Of a stretch of 64,000 nt of DNA, positions 1 to 12,361 are shown piece by piece. The position numbers were made by a program, and so were the translations under genes. Each line of letters begins with the position of its first letter. The first letter of the stretch is position 1. The DNA is taken from assembly GCA_033239005.1 (NCBI GenBank), contig BSQZ01000123.1, positions 632,501 to 696,500 of the forward strand, read 5' to 3'. The notes under the pieces were generated by a model that was not told where the DNA came from, ran no database searches, and saw only the letters and a program-made list of their open reading frames with translations. This stretch comes from Lamellibrachia satsuma (taxonomy: Eukaryota > Annelida > Polychaeta > Sabellida > Siboglinidae).

Positions 1-755
1 ACAGTGCGGGCTAGACCGAGAATTTCAATCCGTGCAAAGCTGTCTAAGATTATGTTAATGCTACGTAGATAAAACCGTGGCTATTTATGTTTTAATGGAT
101 TGTGCAGTCCATTACAGTTATGTAGTTTCGTTTACCCAAACTCATTGGTTCCCAGTGGTTTTGGTCGGACAAAATTAATCGTACGGACCAGTGAAACATA
201 TTTTCGCCCATGCGATAAGTATCGATAATATGCATGTAACGTTTCTAGAAATGTACAATATTTTATTTTAAAAAACCCAATGTATATGTTATAAATTATA
301 AAAGAAACCACACAGACCGCTAATTGTCTGATTTGGTGTTTATGACGTGTGAAGTTTTATGGTACTTAAAACAAACCGGTTAAGTGAATCATATTAGAGT
401 GTTGCCGGGGCAGTTGATTCTCCGAAACAGCATGCGGAAACAAAGTCACGAAAATACGGATTAATGAAGCAATGTATAGTGTATCGATATTGTTACCGGT
501 CATTTGCATGCAAATGACTGAAAACCCGGATTATCGAAGATCGGGTAAACAAGAAGTGACTATTTCTGCATGCACATCTTCGCTATCAAACGTGTTCTCG
601 TTAACGTAAATGTTTGTAATGACGATAGAACAGGGCCGCAGTTTATCGGACAAATGTTTCGTACATGCCGACTTGTTTAATCGCAGCACGAGCATAGTAG
701 GTGTATTTCTGCCACAGTGTATTTTCTTTGCTTGATATGTTTTGATGCATTAGGA
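1..755. other. Gene-free stretch
   Basis: No coding exon, RNA gene or clear repeat was recognised here. The stretch is AT-rich with scattered stop codons in all frames. It lies downstream of the 3' end of the minus-strand LINE that follows, so part of it may be flanking DNA or the untranslated tail of that element. Confidence 0.4.
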
Positions 756-759
756 TACC

Positions 760-2700
760 TCAGGGTGGTTTTGATCGATCGATTCTTGTAATTCGTCATT
801 GGTCAGATCTTCATCATCATCTATCAACAATTCAAGAGTTCCGGTTCCAGTTATCAATGGTGCTTGAAAGTTATATAAAATTACCTGGGTGGACCATAAT
901 TTTTCCAGGCTGTTTTTAAATGAATTGTGCCTCTACGACTGTTTCAGAGAGGGAATTCGAAGGATCAGTCACACTGAGAGAGAAAGCAGTTTTTCTTACA
1001 TTTATATTTGATCTTTTGGTAAACAGTGTTAGTGTATGACCTCACTCTTCCCTGTCCTGAATGATCCTTCAACCCATTTTAAAAGTTTAGGTGCGGATTC
1101 GTTATCTTATAAATTGTGCTTGATTTTTAAAAGTTCAATCACATCTCCTCGTAAACGTCTATATGCTAATGAGGGTAGCATTAACATAAGTTAGGTTACT
1201 CATACCTGGTCATTCTTTGGTTGCTCTTCTTTGGACATTTTCTATTGCAACAAAGTGTTTTTTTTTTGGTAAGGGTACAATACTGCTATGGCATAGTCAA
1301 TATGCGTTCTTACCATTGTTTTATGTAATGACAATAACGTGTCTTTGTCTAGAAATTGGAAAGTTCAGCGAATTATTTGTGTCATCTTTGTTGCTTTTTG
1401 TGTCTGCAGGGAATCCTAAATCTTTTTGCTTTTCAATTGTGTCTGGTGGGTGCATGGTGTTGTTTAGTATAATAGAATATTCGATTGTCCCAACATTATT
1501 TTTACTAATAGTCATAATTTATGTTTGCATTTGTCATGATGACATTTTAATAACCACTTATCACACCACTGCTCTAAGATATTTAGGTAATGTCGTAAGA
1601 TGTCCTGGTCATTTGTATATGTAATAGTTCTAAATATCTTGATGTCGTCTACACATTAAATTAGTTAGTTCTGGTAGGTCATTTATACATTTACTTATTA
1701 ACCTCTTATGTAGTACAGTATAAAAAGCTTTTTGAAAATCCATATAAATGACATCTGTATAATTATCATTATCGAGTCTCAAGGTCCAATTTTCAAACAT
1801 TTTAATAAGTTGGAGGACTGTTGAACGCCCTGATATAAAACCATATTGTTGTTGGCTAAATAGACCATTTTCCTTCATATATTCAATAATATGGTTTCAA
1901 ATTATCCTTTTCGTGCGTTTGTTCTGCTTTTTTTTATAAATTGCTGATATTTTCCCTTCTTTCTAATCGTTTGGAATACTAGCCGTTTTTATCGACGTTT
2001 CAAATATTATCCGTAATGGGTGGCAAATCGATTTCGATATTTCCACCAATAGCCTGGCTCCTATCTTATCTGGACCAGGGGATTTGCTTATATTTAGGCT
2101 TTTAGCGCCAATAATATTTGACTTTCATTTATTGTTAACTCTTCCATCATTGGTTTAGTCTTCGCTCCAGGTGTAGTTGGTATTTCCCCTGGTTCTCCCG
2201 TTGTAAATACGCTGGCGAGGTAAGTTGCAAGAATATTTGCTTTTTCCCCACCGCCTGTTGTTTCTTGGGATTTGGGATTTATTTTTTTTTTCTACGTTTA
2301 ATTTTCCATTTCCTGCTTTTATTGTAATTTTTGATTTATAATATTGCCAGAAGGCTTTTGGGGGCTTTGTTTTAGTTGGTTTGCTAAGTCTCTTTCAAAC
2401 TACTTTCAAAGTGTTCATGTTAACACTCTGACTTTGCGTCTAATTTTGCAATACTCTAGATATTTATTCCCATTTCTGGTTTCCATATATCTTGTCCATA
2501 ATCTAATTTTTACGTCTAATCACTTTTCTAGTAATTGCATTCGAGGGGGGTGAATTACCCTTCCTGTGGTTAGAAATTACTTTTTGTGGAATGTATTTCT
2601 CTTCTAGTAAATTTAATTCTGTAATCGGTTCATGATTCTGTGATCGTGGTGTTTCACATTCACCATTCACACGCGACACTATGCCACACGACAAAAGGTA
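760..2700 (-). mobile_element. Decayed CR1/jockey-like LINE, reverse transcriptase to 3' end
   Basis: Read on the minus strand with several frameshifts and stops, this is a non-LTR retrotransposon pol remnant. In order I see a pre-RT segment with AFWQYYKSK (about 2360), an RT entry motif SPGPDKIGARLL (about 2060), then QQQYGFISGRSTVLQLI and YMDFQKAFYTVLHKRL (1730-1860), degenerate YADD-region sequence (about 1640), the thumb segment MVRTHIDYAIAVL (about 1310) and the C-terminal LPSLAYRRLRGDVIELLKI (1110-1180) with NSFKNSLEKLW (about 910). ORF1 and nearly all of the endonuclease are absent, so the copy is 5' truncated. No flanking duplication was seen. Family placement is by motif memory and is approximate. 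Confidence 0.82.
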
Positions 2701-3295
2701 ATTTTACATGACGACGATCCCGTTGGTAATATAGGCGATAATGTATTCAATATAGAATTAATTTGACTTAGCCACGATAATTTAGATTGGGTATGTTCTA
2801 CTTCTCCAGCAACGAGGTGTTCGTTGTTGACACATGTCAGAATACAATGTATTCTTGCAATTGATATAACACGCCGGTAAACAACAGCGTTAGAAGCAGA
2901 ACATTTCTAACGTTATGGAAACTTGCAACGGTTACACCAGTTACCAGTAAACTACCGACGAATATAAATGTTGTGTGCTTTTAGTGAGAACTAGGCGCGA
3001 CACGTACATGATAGTATGTACGCCTACCTTATATAACATAACATGCGCCGTTGAGGGCAGTCAGGTTTCCATGCCGATAACTCATGTGATTAAGTACTCA
3101 ACCACTTGAACATGTGAGGCAGCACTCAACCATGTGGTAAATAAGTGGACAGTAGTGTTGAACCACACTGTCTAGTCGTAGGATTTGACCAACTACGCAT
3201 GTTCACAATAGTTGATGCATTGTTTCTCTATGAACATGTCATAACAGATGTATGGGTGAACTGTCATACTAGTCTGAAATAAAAACTGGGGTTAC
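2701..3295. other. Gene-free stretch between two LINE remnants
   Basis: I see no gene. The segment around 3070-3180 repeats words such as ACTCAACCA and CATGTG in a loose way, but not as a clean tandem array. It may include unrecognised upstream parts of the plus-strand LINE that starts near 3296. Confidence 0.4.
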
Positions 3296-4030
3296 TCAAT
3301 GATTATATTATGGAACCACCCTTCTGTATTGTGTTCATGAATGACATGCTCATGAAAACTAGAGCTAACGACTCTACTACCAGCGGGAAGACATTCCTGT
3401 CTGTTGTACACATGCCAGACAACGCTCTTCGGGAAATGTTTAATTGATGTGACGAATACAGAATGGTTACCAACGCTGAAAAAAATTACAATTATGATCA
3501 TCACAACTAAACATAAGTGACAGCACCTTCACGACAAAGTGACAGCACCTTCACGAAACTGACCACAGGATACATATTAAGGAAAACTACTTTCAAGTAT
3601 TTGAATAAAAACAATTTCCTCACTTGGAATAGATACGCAGCACGATTTCAGGATAGCTTGAACTTATCTTCAGGGAAAAAATTACTTCTTCCGTACCAAG
3701 CGAGGAAAACATTCTACAACAGCAGTTATTCTGCCACACATAGATTACTGCAGCACGCTCTACAAAAACGTACTGTCAGAAAAACACGAATACAGAGCAT
3801 CAAGTGCTCCACTAACGAAGCAGCTGCATTGACTGTCATTACCAGAACGTGTCAAATACAGATAGGCTCAAGAGGTCTTCAAACCGGTGGAGGGACTTGT
3901 GCGCGATGTTCCAGCTTTCCCAAGCTTCTTCGAACGAAAACACTCGATCAAACGTCAGAGGAGGTTCGAACACACCATATGCGCGTACCCAATTTTGTTT
4001 AACTCACAAGCAGTTACTCGTGCAAACTCA
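3296..4030 (+). mobile_element. LINE fragment, end of RT domain to C-terminus
   Basis: On the plus strand, in shifting frames, the translation reads like the last third of a LINE pol. FCIVFMNDML (about 3320) resembles the segment just before the YADD box. DNALREMFN followed by CDEYRMVTNAEK (3410-3480) fits the segment after it. SVILPHIDYCSTLYKN (about 3725-3775) and LPERVKYR (about 3840-3870) with AFPSFFERKHSIKRQRRF (3915-3970) fit the thumb and C-terminal region of L2/CR1-type elements. At least two frameshifts and stops break the frame. A 24-bp tandem duplication at about 3517-3557 lies inside it. Confidence 0.72.
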
Positions 4031-5924
4031 TCCGTATATTTTTATTTTCAACTCACAATTCTTGGAAAGATGATATCAATACAGGTTCATTCAGATATAA
4101 TACAGATTTATCGTGAATAACATATTATTAGTAGTAGTACTTCTCATTCAACATACATGCACGCCCGTCCACACTTATACACGCACGTACTAACACAATG
4201 ACGCACGCACGCACACAATGGATAACCCCAGTGTAGTATGGCACGTTTGTCAAGCATAGTAGCTTCGTTTTGCGAAGATCAGATGACACACACACACCGT
4301 TTTAACTCAATTATATGGTTGTATAACACACGTGTAATGGCGGTGCAAGACATAAACAAGGCATAAATTGTGCAACACAAAAGACGTGGATCTCTGTGTA
4401 GGCAAGTAGTGCGGTTGTAGAGATGACGAGAACCTTGCGCACGGATACGGAGACAGGCACACTGTACCATTAGGCAGAGATAATGAGACCTTTGATTGCA
4501 GTGCATAGCTGTGGCAGACACACCATTGCTATATTGAAGGAATCTTCTAATCTAGTCGTGTTCGCAAATAGGGAGCTGGTGTCTAGGAAACGTAACATAT
4601 ATATGTCTCATATAATACAATTTAGCGATGAGGATCTGAAATTTAATTTACGAGTCGTGTGTCTTTGTTAAAAGCTTACAACATTTTATTATCAGAACGT
4701 AGTCATACGTAAAGGCGAAAGGAGATTCAGCCGGAAAAATCATTCGAATGTGCATCTTGCATAGAGTGGCCCAGCCTGTGGCTAGTGGACATATAATATT
4801 GAACTCTCAAGAACTGACTACAAATGTGTGGTGGACTCTCCCGTTGTGACATGGAACATACAGGGACCTGATTAACCATGTAGATATGTTGCTATGCTAC
4901 GGAGAGTGACGTCATCTTCTCCAGCTGGTTGAAATGTGTGAAATGAACAAAGGCAAACTTCCGTCCAAGACGGTAACATAAACGCAGCAAGCAGCTGAAT
5001 AAATAATCCATGCTTGTATCAAACAGAAAACTGCTGCAACATATGTGTGCTCATTGGCTTACAGGTTTATTTCTGTATCTTACTTCAAGACGGATGATAG
5101 ATGGAAGCCAAGCTGACAAAGTGTAAGACGATAGGTCGGCGAAGGTCTCGTCGGCCTGTTGGAGGAGGCAGTGGACGTAATTGCAGAGGAAACTTGCCTT
5201 TGCGCAAAGTAGTGCATTATATCCATGTTCACAATGACCTAGTACTCAACACGGCCTGCGTCCATCTGTTAATCTTGCGCCGCACACATATAAGATGACA
5301 CTAATTGCTGTCGCGTAAGCCTGGTCGATAAAGTACCTGTGATTGGCTGTCCTCGGGGAGGCAGGGAATTAGGCGGTATGTCACAATCGTTGTCTAATCC
5401 CCCAATATTTGTATACCAGATTGCCACCGTATGGTCATTCCTTTATTGTAATTAACTCATTCCTTATTTAACCAGTCATACTCCGTTCATTGCCGTCAAC
5501 TTAATGAATGAATCTCCTATCACCAGCATCGGGATGGTTTCTGGTTTCCAGGTGTGAATCTATGCGGAGAAACAGTGACAGGTGCGTCGCTGACATGTAA
5601 GAGTACGCCATTGCAGTTTAATATTGATAATGAATGACGGCAACTGCCGGGCTGTTTTAGCAGAACAACTTGCGCTCATTAATACTTGATGTGCATCGGC
5701 AGGATACACGCGGACAACAGTAAACAACCAAGACCGCAGCTCAACTATTGTTGTCATCTGGCAGAGCGTAACGAACTCACACCACTCAGTATTTAAATCA
5801 CACGGTGACCCTTTTATGAAATCGGTTATGGATTCTACGCGTGAATCATCTGTCGTCATGTGGGTATCCGTGTTCTTGTGCTTTATGGAAACAACACAGG
5901 ATATCAAGTCTGGCGCTTGTAAAG
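4031..5924. other. Gene-free stretch
   Basis: No gene recognised. Short open frames here have no family resemblance. A loose ACGCACGC/ACACA-rich patch lies at about 4155-4300. The segment is otherwise unique-looking DNA with no strong signal. Confidence 0.4.
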
Positions 5925-6122
5925 CGGTGAGTGAGTGAGTGAGTGAGTGAGTGAGTGAGTGAGTGAGTGAGTAAGTGAGTGAGTGAGTGAGTGATTTGGT
6001 GGGTGGGTAAGTGAGTGAGTGAGTGCGTGAGTGAGTGATTGATTGAGTGAGTGAGTGAGTGAGTGAGTGAGTGAGTGAGTGAGTGAGTGAGTGAGTGAGT
6101 GAGTGAGTGCGTGAGTGAGTGA
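5925..6122. repeat. (GTGA)n tetranucleotide microsatellite
   Basis: About 200 bp of GAGT/GTGA repeats with a few interruptions (GTAA, GATTTGGTGGGTGGGTAA, GTGC). It opens all minus-strand frames and yields long runs of Thr-His-Ser-Leu translations, which are artefacts. Confidence 0.97.
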
Positions 6123-6299
6123 TAAAGACAAAACATGACCGACCAACTGGTCGTGAATGATAGGAATAACAGAACACTTGGTTACACCGGGAAGATCAAA
6201 AAGACGACAACACTAGTATGACGTATTATGGCTTATGATTTTCTACCAGTACAACGGTCAATATGTCAACAACGGGTATGTTCACACGGTGGACTCGTT

Positions 6300-6910
6300 A
6301 CAAATAACGTATCGGCAACAATCGCAGAACAGCCACGCCGTAGATACTACTCACAGTCGAATGCGTGCTCGGCCGTACGACTGCCGTCGACAGCGACGAT
6401 AACTGCCGTCGGCTTCCGGCCTCCAGTGCGTTCCCCACGATTGGCGTTGTCTGTGGCATTGGCAGCCGCCACAGAATTAGCTTCTGCCATTGCGAATATG
6501 TCTGCGATTCACCACCGCACGCAGTCGCCGCGAGCTACGGGGATCTCGGGAGAACAACTTGCATATGAGCGTGCGGATTCCGTGAGCCGTGACAATACAG
6601 CTGGCTAGTCCGCGTTACGGCGTGAGCAAGTGATGTGCCTATATTTGCCAGCTATCGATCGGTGTCGAGCGGTGTCAGTGACGAGACGCCCGCTCGGTCA
6701 GCCTATCGCGTCTAACGATGAAGGGAGGCGGCCCGCCTGCAGCCAAGCTTCAGACTAACTACGTCACTGGGAGGGCTGTGTTAAGACTCGGGTTACGCCG
6801 CCTAAAGAATTCGTTAGATGTTAGCTGGACTGCGGTAGTCGTACGTGGACACATATGGTGTTCACCAGAGCGGACGTTGGCAGCCGTATCTCTGCTACGT
6901 AGGACTTAAT
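6300..6910. other. CpG-rich patch, possible promoter or relic
   Basis: This is the most GC- and CpG-rich part of the first 18 kb, with many CGACG, GCCG and CGGC words in contrast to the AT-rich flanks. A 126-codon open frame (6228-6608, plus) runs through it but resembles no family I know and looks like a composition effect. It could be a CpG island at an unannotated promoter, or an unmethylated transposon fragment. Confidence 0.35.
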
Positions 6911-9439
6911 TCTCCGTAGAAACTTAACATTATACATGCAAAGAGGTATATATGTGCACACGTGTGACACGAAAAACAGAGGGAAACAAAGACAAATATA
7001 TACCAATCTGATCTGCGAAAACTAGTTGTTGAAGTGGCTGAACCCAGCCCTTTTAACCATCGACCTTTCTGCAAACGACTCGGCAATATTCCGACCTCGG
7101 CAACGGCCGACCATTGATGATGACGATGCGGTATCTGTATGATAGACAGTATTGTAAGTCTATCACCAATTATTTCCGTAAATCATCATGAGATGGGCAT
7201 TAATTATGAACGAGGTACATTATCCGGTTTTCTTTTCCCCTATCGATTTAGGCAATCAAATTAATTAGTTGCCTCATTTCGTCTTCCAGCACGTTGTGTA
7301 AGGTGTGCACATATTACTTGCATAAGTGTGAAAACGCCTTATTATGGTTCAATTAATGTGTGATAATGAAAACAAAGAAGGCTGATGACGTATGTAGACA
7401 TAGGCCCTATGTGGAAATATCAGCTGTAAAAAGACTTAGGATTTTATTTGTTATTGTGTTCGATCTATCGAAATGTGGATCCATAAGATATAAAATAGCA
7501 ATGTACGTGATATAAAATAGCAATGTACGTGAGGTACTAGTCTATGTTCGGGGAGCATCAACGTAAAGAAGGTAATCGTTCCTATTATATTCGTTTTATC
7601 GTTCGGTATTATAGGTGTGGTTTCGAAGCACGGGCATTACGCAAACTGGACATAACGGGTGTATTTGGAACGATGACAGCCCCGGGTAGAATATCATAGC
7701 CGGAGAACAACATCGATTTCACGAAAAGATTTGGGCAGCGACGTCCTAAACATGATATTCTAATTGAATAGTTGCTAGGGCAGATGTGGATACGGAGAGT
7801 TCGATCGCTCTGCCTTTGCACTAAGACCATATTATTAAGCCGTCAACATGATCCACGAAATAGGCGCGGCAGCTGCAGCTTATGAGGAGTCCCGTGTGTG
7901 TGTATAAGATAATTTTAGCTTACACTGGAAATAAGGACTACTAGCACACCTACCGGCACCTCTATTTGTTGTCTTAAGTTTCTGCATAGCGACGGTTTCC
8001 GTGGCGTAGGCCTACGTTGATTTCATTACTTAGGATTTCTCGAAAATGCAATATATATGTAGCTTCACAAATGATTAGGTTATCATGGCAACTGTTATTT
8101 TGAACGACTAGAATAATTTCTTCATCTAGGCATTAGTAGGACCTAAATAGATAAACAAATTAACGGCTGCTACGTTTATAGCGGCTACTTCAAACCTTTA
8201 ATTGTGTTGTTCATAATTGCATACGCTGATTGTATTCTGCAATGCGTAATTTGGTTGTAAAATCCATACACTACCATTGTCCAGTTGCATCCTAGTATTA
8301 TTTGTACAAGGTTGAGACGTGGCATTGAAGTTTAATAATAGCAATTTAAACGAGTTTCGGATAAATTAGTTTCACTTTCCTTTTTGAAGAATACTTCACA
8401 TTCGACGAGCCGGAGGTTGGCGGGACTAGATATATAAATTATTCGCGAGCAAAACCCGAGTCGTAGCCCTATGTTAGAGGTAGAACCTAGTACAAATACA
8501 TTGACGCACGCCAATTTATCCACAATTAATAATATTTAATTACCGGTGCAGTGCTGGTAAACGAATGTATTTTTTCTGCATGAAACTAGCTGACAACACA
8601 AATATATCCATAATTATACACTGCATTATTTGCACAAATACTATTCAATCTAAAAGTCAAGCAGTATACATTAACCGCTGTTTTTTCTACGCTTGCTGAC
8701 TTGTGTGGGACAAACTTGTTTATTGATAAGAAAGAGTAATATTTTGCATGACACATTACCATGAACTACCATTATCGTTGTTGTACCAGTGTTTGCATAC
8801 GCAGTTTTCAGTGTTAACGCCGGATCAAACGGACAGTCAATCGATCGGGTAATCCGTCCTGACTTCTGATGTTGCGTCTAACAGGACGACGGGAAACAAC
8901 GAACGTCTTGAAAGATCTCGTTCGCCACAGCGACGTCGTTATGTCACTTTCCAAATGATGTTAGTGAACTATATTAATAATTACTAATCATGCACTAACG
9001 CGGCATTTCAGCGTATGGGTACTTATCTTGAGCAGCTTCCCTCAGATTTTCCTGCTTCTAGGCTATTCACGGATTGATTGATCGAAACTCTTTGACCTGG
9101 TTAAACGTCTACTCGATCACCCTGCACGAGCGTCTATCTCGTGGTTTCTCCTGCATCAGTTGTGTTTCATTGAGATATAGAACGGCAACGACTACGTAAG
9201 CATATTAAGTACATGTCCGGTTAACTACGTAAGTGGGGAAACACCAGTTTCAATGTAAAATAGGTGTTAGATATAAAGAATATACATAGAGAAAACGTAC
9301 ATAACTTGCAGAATATGCATGTAAGATTTTTCTCGATGTGAAATAGGCGTTAAATCTGAATTTATAGAGAAAACGTACATACATTTATTTGAGATACGAA
9401 GTGTTTAAACATTTGACAAGATCACGATATGAACCTCTA
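6911..9439. other. Gene-free stretch with small duplications
   Basis: No gene recognised. A perfect 22-bp tandem duplication (GATATAAAATAGCAATGTAC plus two bases) lies at 7487-7531. A diverged pair of segments at about 9251-9300 and 9336-9381, both ending in GAGAAAACGTACATA, looks like an old local duplication. Open frames at 7609-7830 and 8332-8523 (minus) have no recognisable relatives. Confidence 0.45.
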
Positions 9440-9905
9440 AATATACTCAGATGATTATATGGCAGGTTAAATATCTCGGTGTTACAACAAACTCCGATAT
9501 TCGGTGGAATGTCTATATATAAATAACATTTCATCAAAAGCAAACAAGTCATTCTCTTCCTCATCTTCCCCCGTAATTTCATCCATCACATTAAAATGCA
9601 CGCTACGCTCTGCATCGTGTACAAAATAGTCCACGGCCTAGCGGGAATATTATCAAATCTATGCGCTGTATTCCCGTGAAAATCCCCACAAAGCAACAAC
9701 AGTCCTTAGTCTACCATAACCCTCACTCCAAATGCAACTATGACTTACACCCCTCCCCCTCCACACTCCCCCCTCCAACCTCCCCCCTCCACTAATTGAC
9801 TCTGGAACTCCCTCTTGCTATGCACTATCAGTTTAGACAGCCTGGGTGCAGTTAAAAACCGCATCCAGACATTGCATTTTCCCAAAGATTAGAGGCCAAA
9901 AAGTG
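9440..9905 (+). mobile_element. LINE 3' end fragment (RT thumb and C-terminus)
   Basis: The plus strand reads VKYLGVTTNSDIRWNVYI at about 9463-9513, a hallmark of the segment after the RT fingers in jockey/CR1-type LINEs. Further on come TLCIVYKIVHGLAGI (about 9605-9650) and LWNSLLLC (about 9800-9825), typical of the LINE C-terminus. Frames change between these blocks and stops interrupt them, so it is a dead 5'-truncated copy. Confidence 0.72.
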
Positions 9906-10124
9906 TTCGTGTCGACATTACGTTTGTTTATTCGCATATTACTTATTTTAATTCTAAATTTGCACTGCATAATCAGCTAAATAGTTCCCATTAGCCCGTC
10001 GAACCTCCTGTACCGCCAGCATGTTGAGGCTAGTCGGAATGTACGAAGAATTCGTGACCAGCACTTGGAAAGCCAACTACAAGAAACATTAAGCCACAAA
10101 GGCTACTGCCAAAATTGTGTTTTG

Positions 10125-10362
<238 letters not shown>

Positions 10363-10469
10363 CCATTAGGCAAGGCACTCGCCCATTCTAGTTTGCAATA
10401 TTATTGGGGGAGCTTCTTGTTCGCCAAAAATGTACCTTTTTGGAGCTAATTATAAACATGCAATAAACT

Positions 10470-10763
10470 GGGCCCGTATTCTCGAAAGACTTCATAACTC
10501 AACTGTTTCGCAAATATGGCGCAAAAGTACCACAGGGAGTTCACTCTTGGAATATCTGGATAAATATTATCAGCATGCTAAATACTGAATATAATCCATG
10601 TTGAATATCAGCCAACACTGGCAGGCTTGCGTTGTAATCTTAAATTCACCATGTTATTATAGTAATTTACATTCCACGAATGCCCGCCCCGAAAGCAGCT
10701 TTGCCGCCATTTTTACGGAAAACTTGAGTTCAGAATTCGTAAGTCTTTCGAGAATACGAGTCC
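10470..10763. mobile_element. MITE-like element with terminal inverted repeats
   Basis: The left end (10470-10494, GGGCCCGTATTCTCGAAAGA then CTTC) matches the reverse complement of the right end (about 10740-10763), which reads AAGTCTTTCGAGAATACGAG then TCC. The matching core CGTATTCTCGAAAGACTT is 18 bp with no mismatch, and AACTCAA also recurs further inside both arms. About 290 bp in all with no coding capacity, so a non-autonomous DNA transposon is the best reading. I could not define a clean target-site duplication. Confidence 0.7.
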
Positions 10764-10907
10764 AGAACAATACTATAGTCATACAAATTAAGACCATTAA
10801 TGTTATAAAACAAAAGACAAAACAACACATTTTCGCAGTGGCATATTTAGCAGGGCGTTGGGCTGCTCCTGGAATACCAATAACCAATCCGCGACCTGTT
10901 CGCTGAG

Positions 10908-11677
10908 GTTTCGCATAACCCCCTAAACAGAAGAGAACGTCTATAAGATAGAGGTGAGACAAGTTTCGCATAACCACCTAAACAGAAGAGAACGACTATA
11001 AGATAGAGGTGAGACAAGTTTCGCATAACCACCTAAACAGAAGAGAACGACTACAAGGCAGAGGTGAGACAAGTTTCGCATAACCACCTAAACAGAAGAG
11101 AACGACTACAAGGCAGAGGTGAGACAAGTTTCGCATAACCACCTAAACAGAAGAGAACGACTACAAGGCAGAGGTGAGACAAGTTTCGCATAACCACCTA
11201 AACAGAAGAGAACGACTACAAGGCAGAGGTGAGACAAGTTTCGCATAACCACCTAAACAGAAGAGAACGACTACAAGGCAGAGGTGAGACAAGTTTCGCA
11301 TAACCACCTAAACAGAAGAGAACGACTACAAGGCAGAGGTGAGACAAGTTTCGCATAACCACCTAAACAGAAGAGAACGTCTACAAGGCAGAGGTGAGAC
11401 AAGTTTCGCATAACCACCTAAACAGAAGAGAACGACTACAAGGCAGAGGTGAGACAAGTTTCGCATAACCACCTAAACAGAAGAGAACGACTACAAGGCA
11501 GAGGTGAGACAAGTTTCGCATAACCACCTAAACAGAAGAGAACGACTACAAGGCAGAGGTGAGACAAGTTTCGCATAACCACCTAAACAGAAGAGAACGA
11601 CTACAAGGCAGAGGTGAGACAAGTTTCGCATAACCACCTAAACAGAAGAGAACGACTACAAGATAGAGGTAAGACAA
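10908..11677. repeat. Minisatellite, 14 copies of a 55-bp unit
   Basis: Fourteen head-to-tail copies with exact 55-bp spacing, each opening GTTTCGCATAACCACCTAAA. The interior copies are almost identical (CTACAAGGCAGAGGTG). The first two and the last copy instead carry CTATAAGATAG or CTACAAGATAG at that place, so variants sit at the edges and the centre is homogenised. No gene overlaps it. Confidence 0.97.
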
Positions 11678-11687
11678 GTTGGTGGTT

Positions 11688-12091
11688 GTGACTGTGAAAG
11701 TAGTGTGACATATGTGTGTCTTGACACTACATCAATGAATGTTTCGTGACTGTGAAAGTAGTGTGACATATGTGTGTCTTGACACTACATCAATGAAAGG
11801 TTCGTGACTGTGAAAGTAGTGTGACATATTTGTGTCTTGACACTACATCAATGAAAGGTTCGTGACTGTGAAAGTAGTGTGACATGTGTGTCTTGACACT
11901 ACATCAATGAAAGGTTCGTGACTGTGAAAGTAGTGTGACATATGTGTGTCTTGACACTACATCAATGAAAGGTTCGTGACTGTGAAAGTAGTGTGACATA
12001 TGTGTGTCTTGACACTACATCAATGAAAGGTTCGTGACTGTGAAAGTATTGTGACATATGTGTGTCTTGACACTACATCAATGAAAGGTTC
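11688..12091. repeat. Minisatellite, 7 copies of a 58-bp unit
   Basis: Seven copies beginning GTGACTGTGAAAGTAGTGTG, spaced 58 bp except one of 56 bp. Each copy includes GTGTCTTGACAC. The array starts only 10 bp after the 55-bp array and its last partial unit runs into the sequence before the LINE ORF1 remnant. Confidence 0.96.
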
Positions 12092-12361
12092 GTGACATCT
12101 ATGCTACGGTTTAAAAACTTGATTCGACATTCGCCGCCAACGCACATTTGGTTTCGGTTGAATGAACACAACGTTAGCAAGTGGACAGTGATCAGTGTTG
12201 CATTACTGTGTGTCAAATTAAGAACAGTTTGTCGCCCGGCTCGTCTCGCCAGGCTTAGAGAAACGATGAACTGTCAAGACAGCCTGCTATCGTTGTTTCT
12301 TCTGCCTGAATGGTAAACATCACTGACAACGACACTGTCGACCAATTAACTAAATGACATT

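Noticed and set aside
1217..1624. 135-residue plus-strand frame with membrane-like segments
   Set aside because: It is the antisense shadow of the minus-strand LINE; T-rich antisense gives a false hydrophobic look.
5560..6177. 205-residue minus-strand frame rich in Thr-His-Ser-Leu
   Set aside because: It is the translation of the GTGA microsatellite and flanks, without any domain.
6228..6608. 126-residue plus-strand frame as a gene
   Set aside because: No family resemblance, and it lies in a CpG-rich patch where stop codons are rare by composition.
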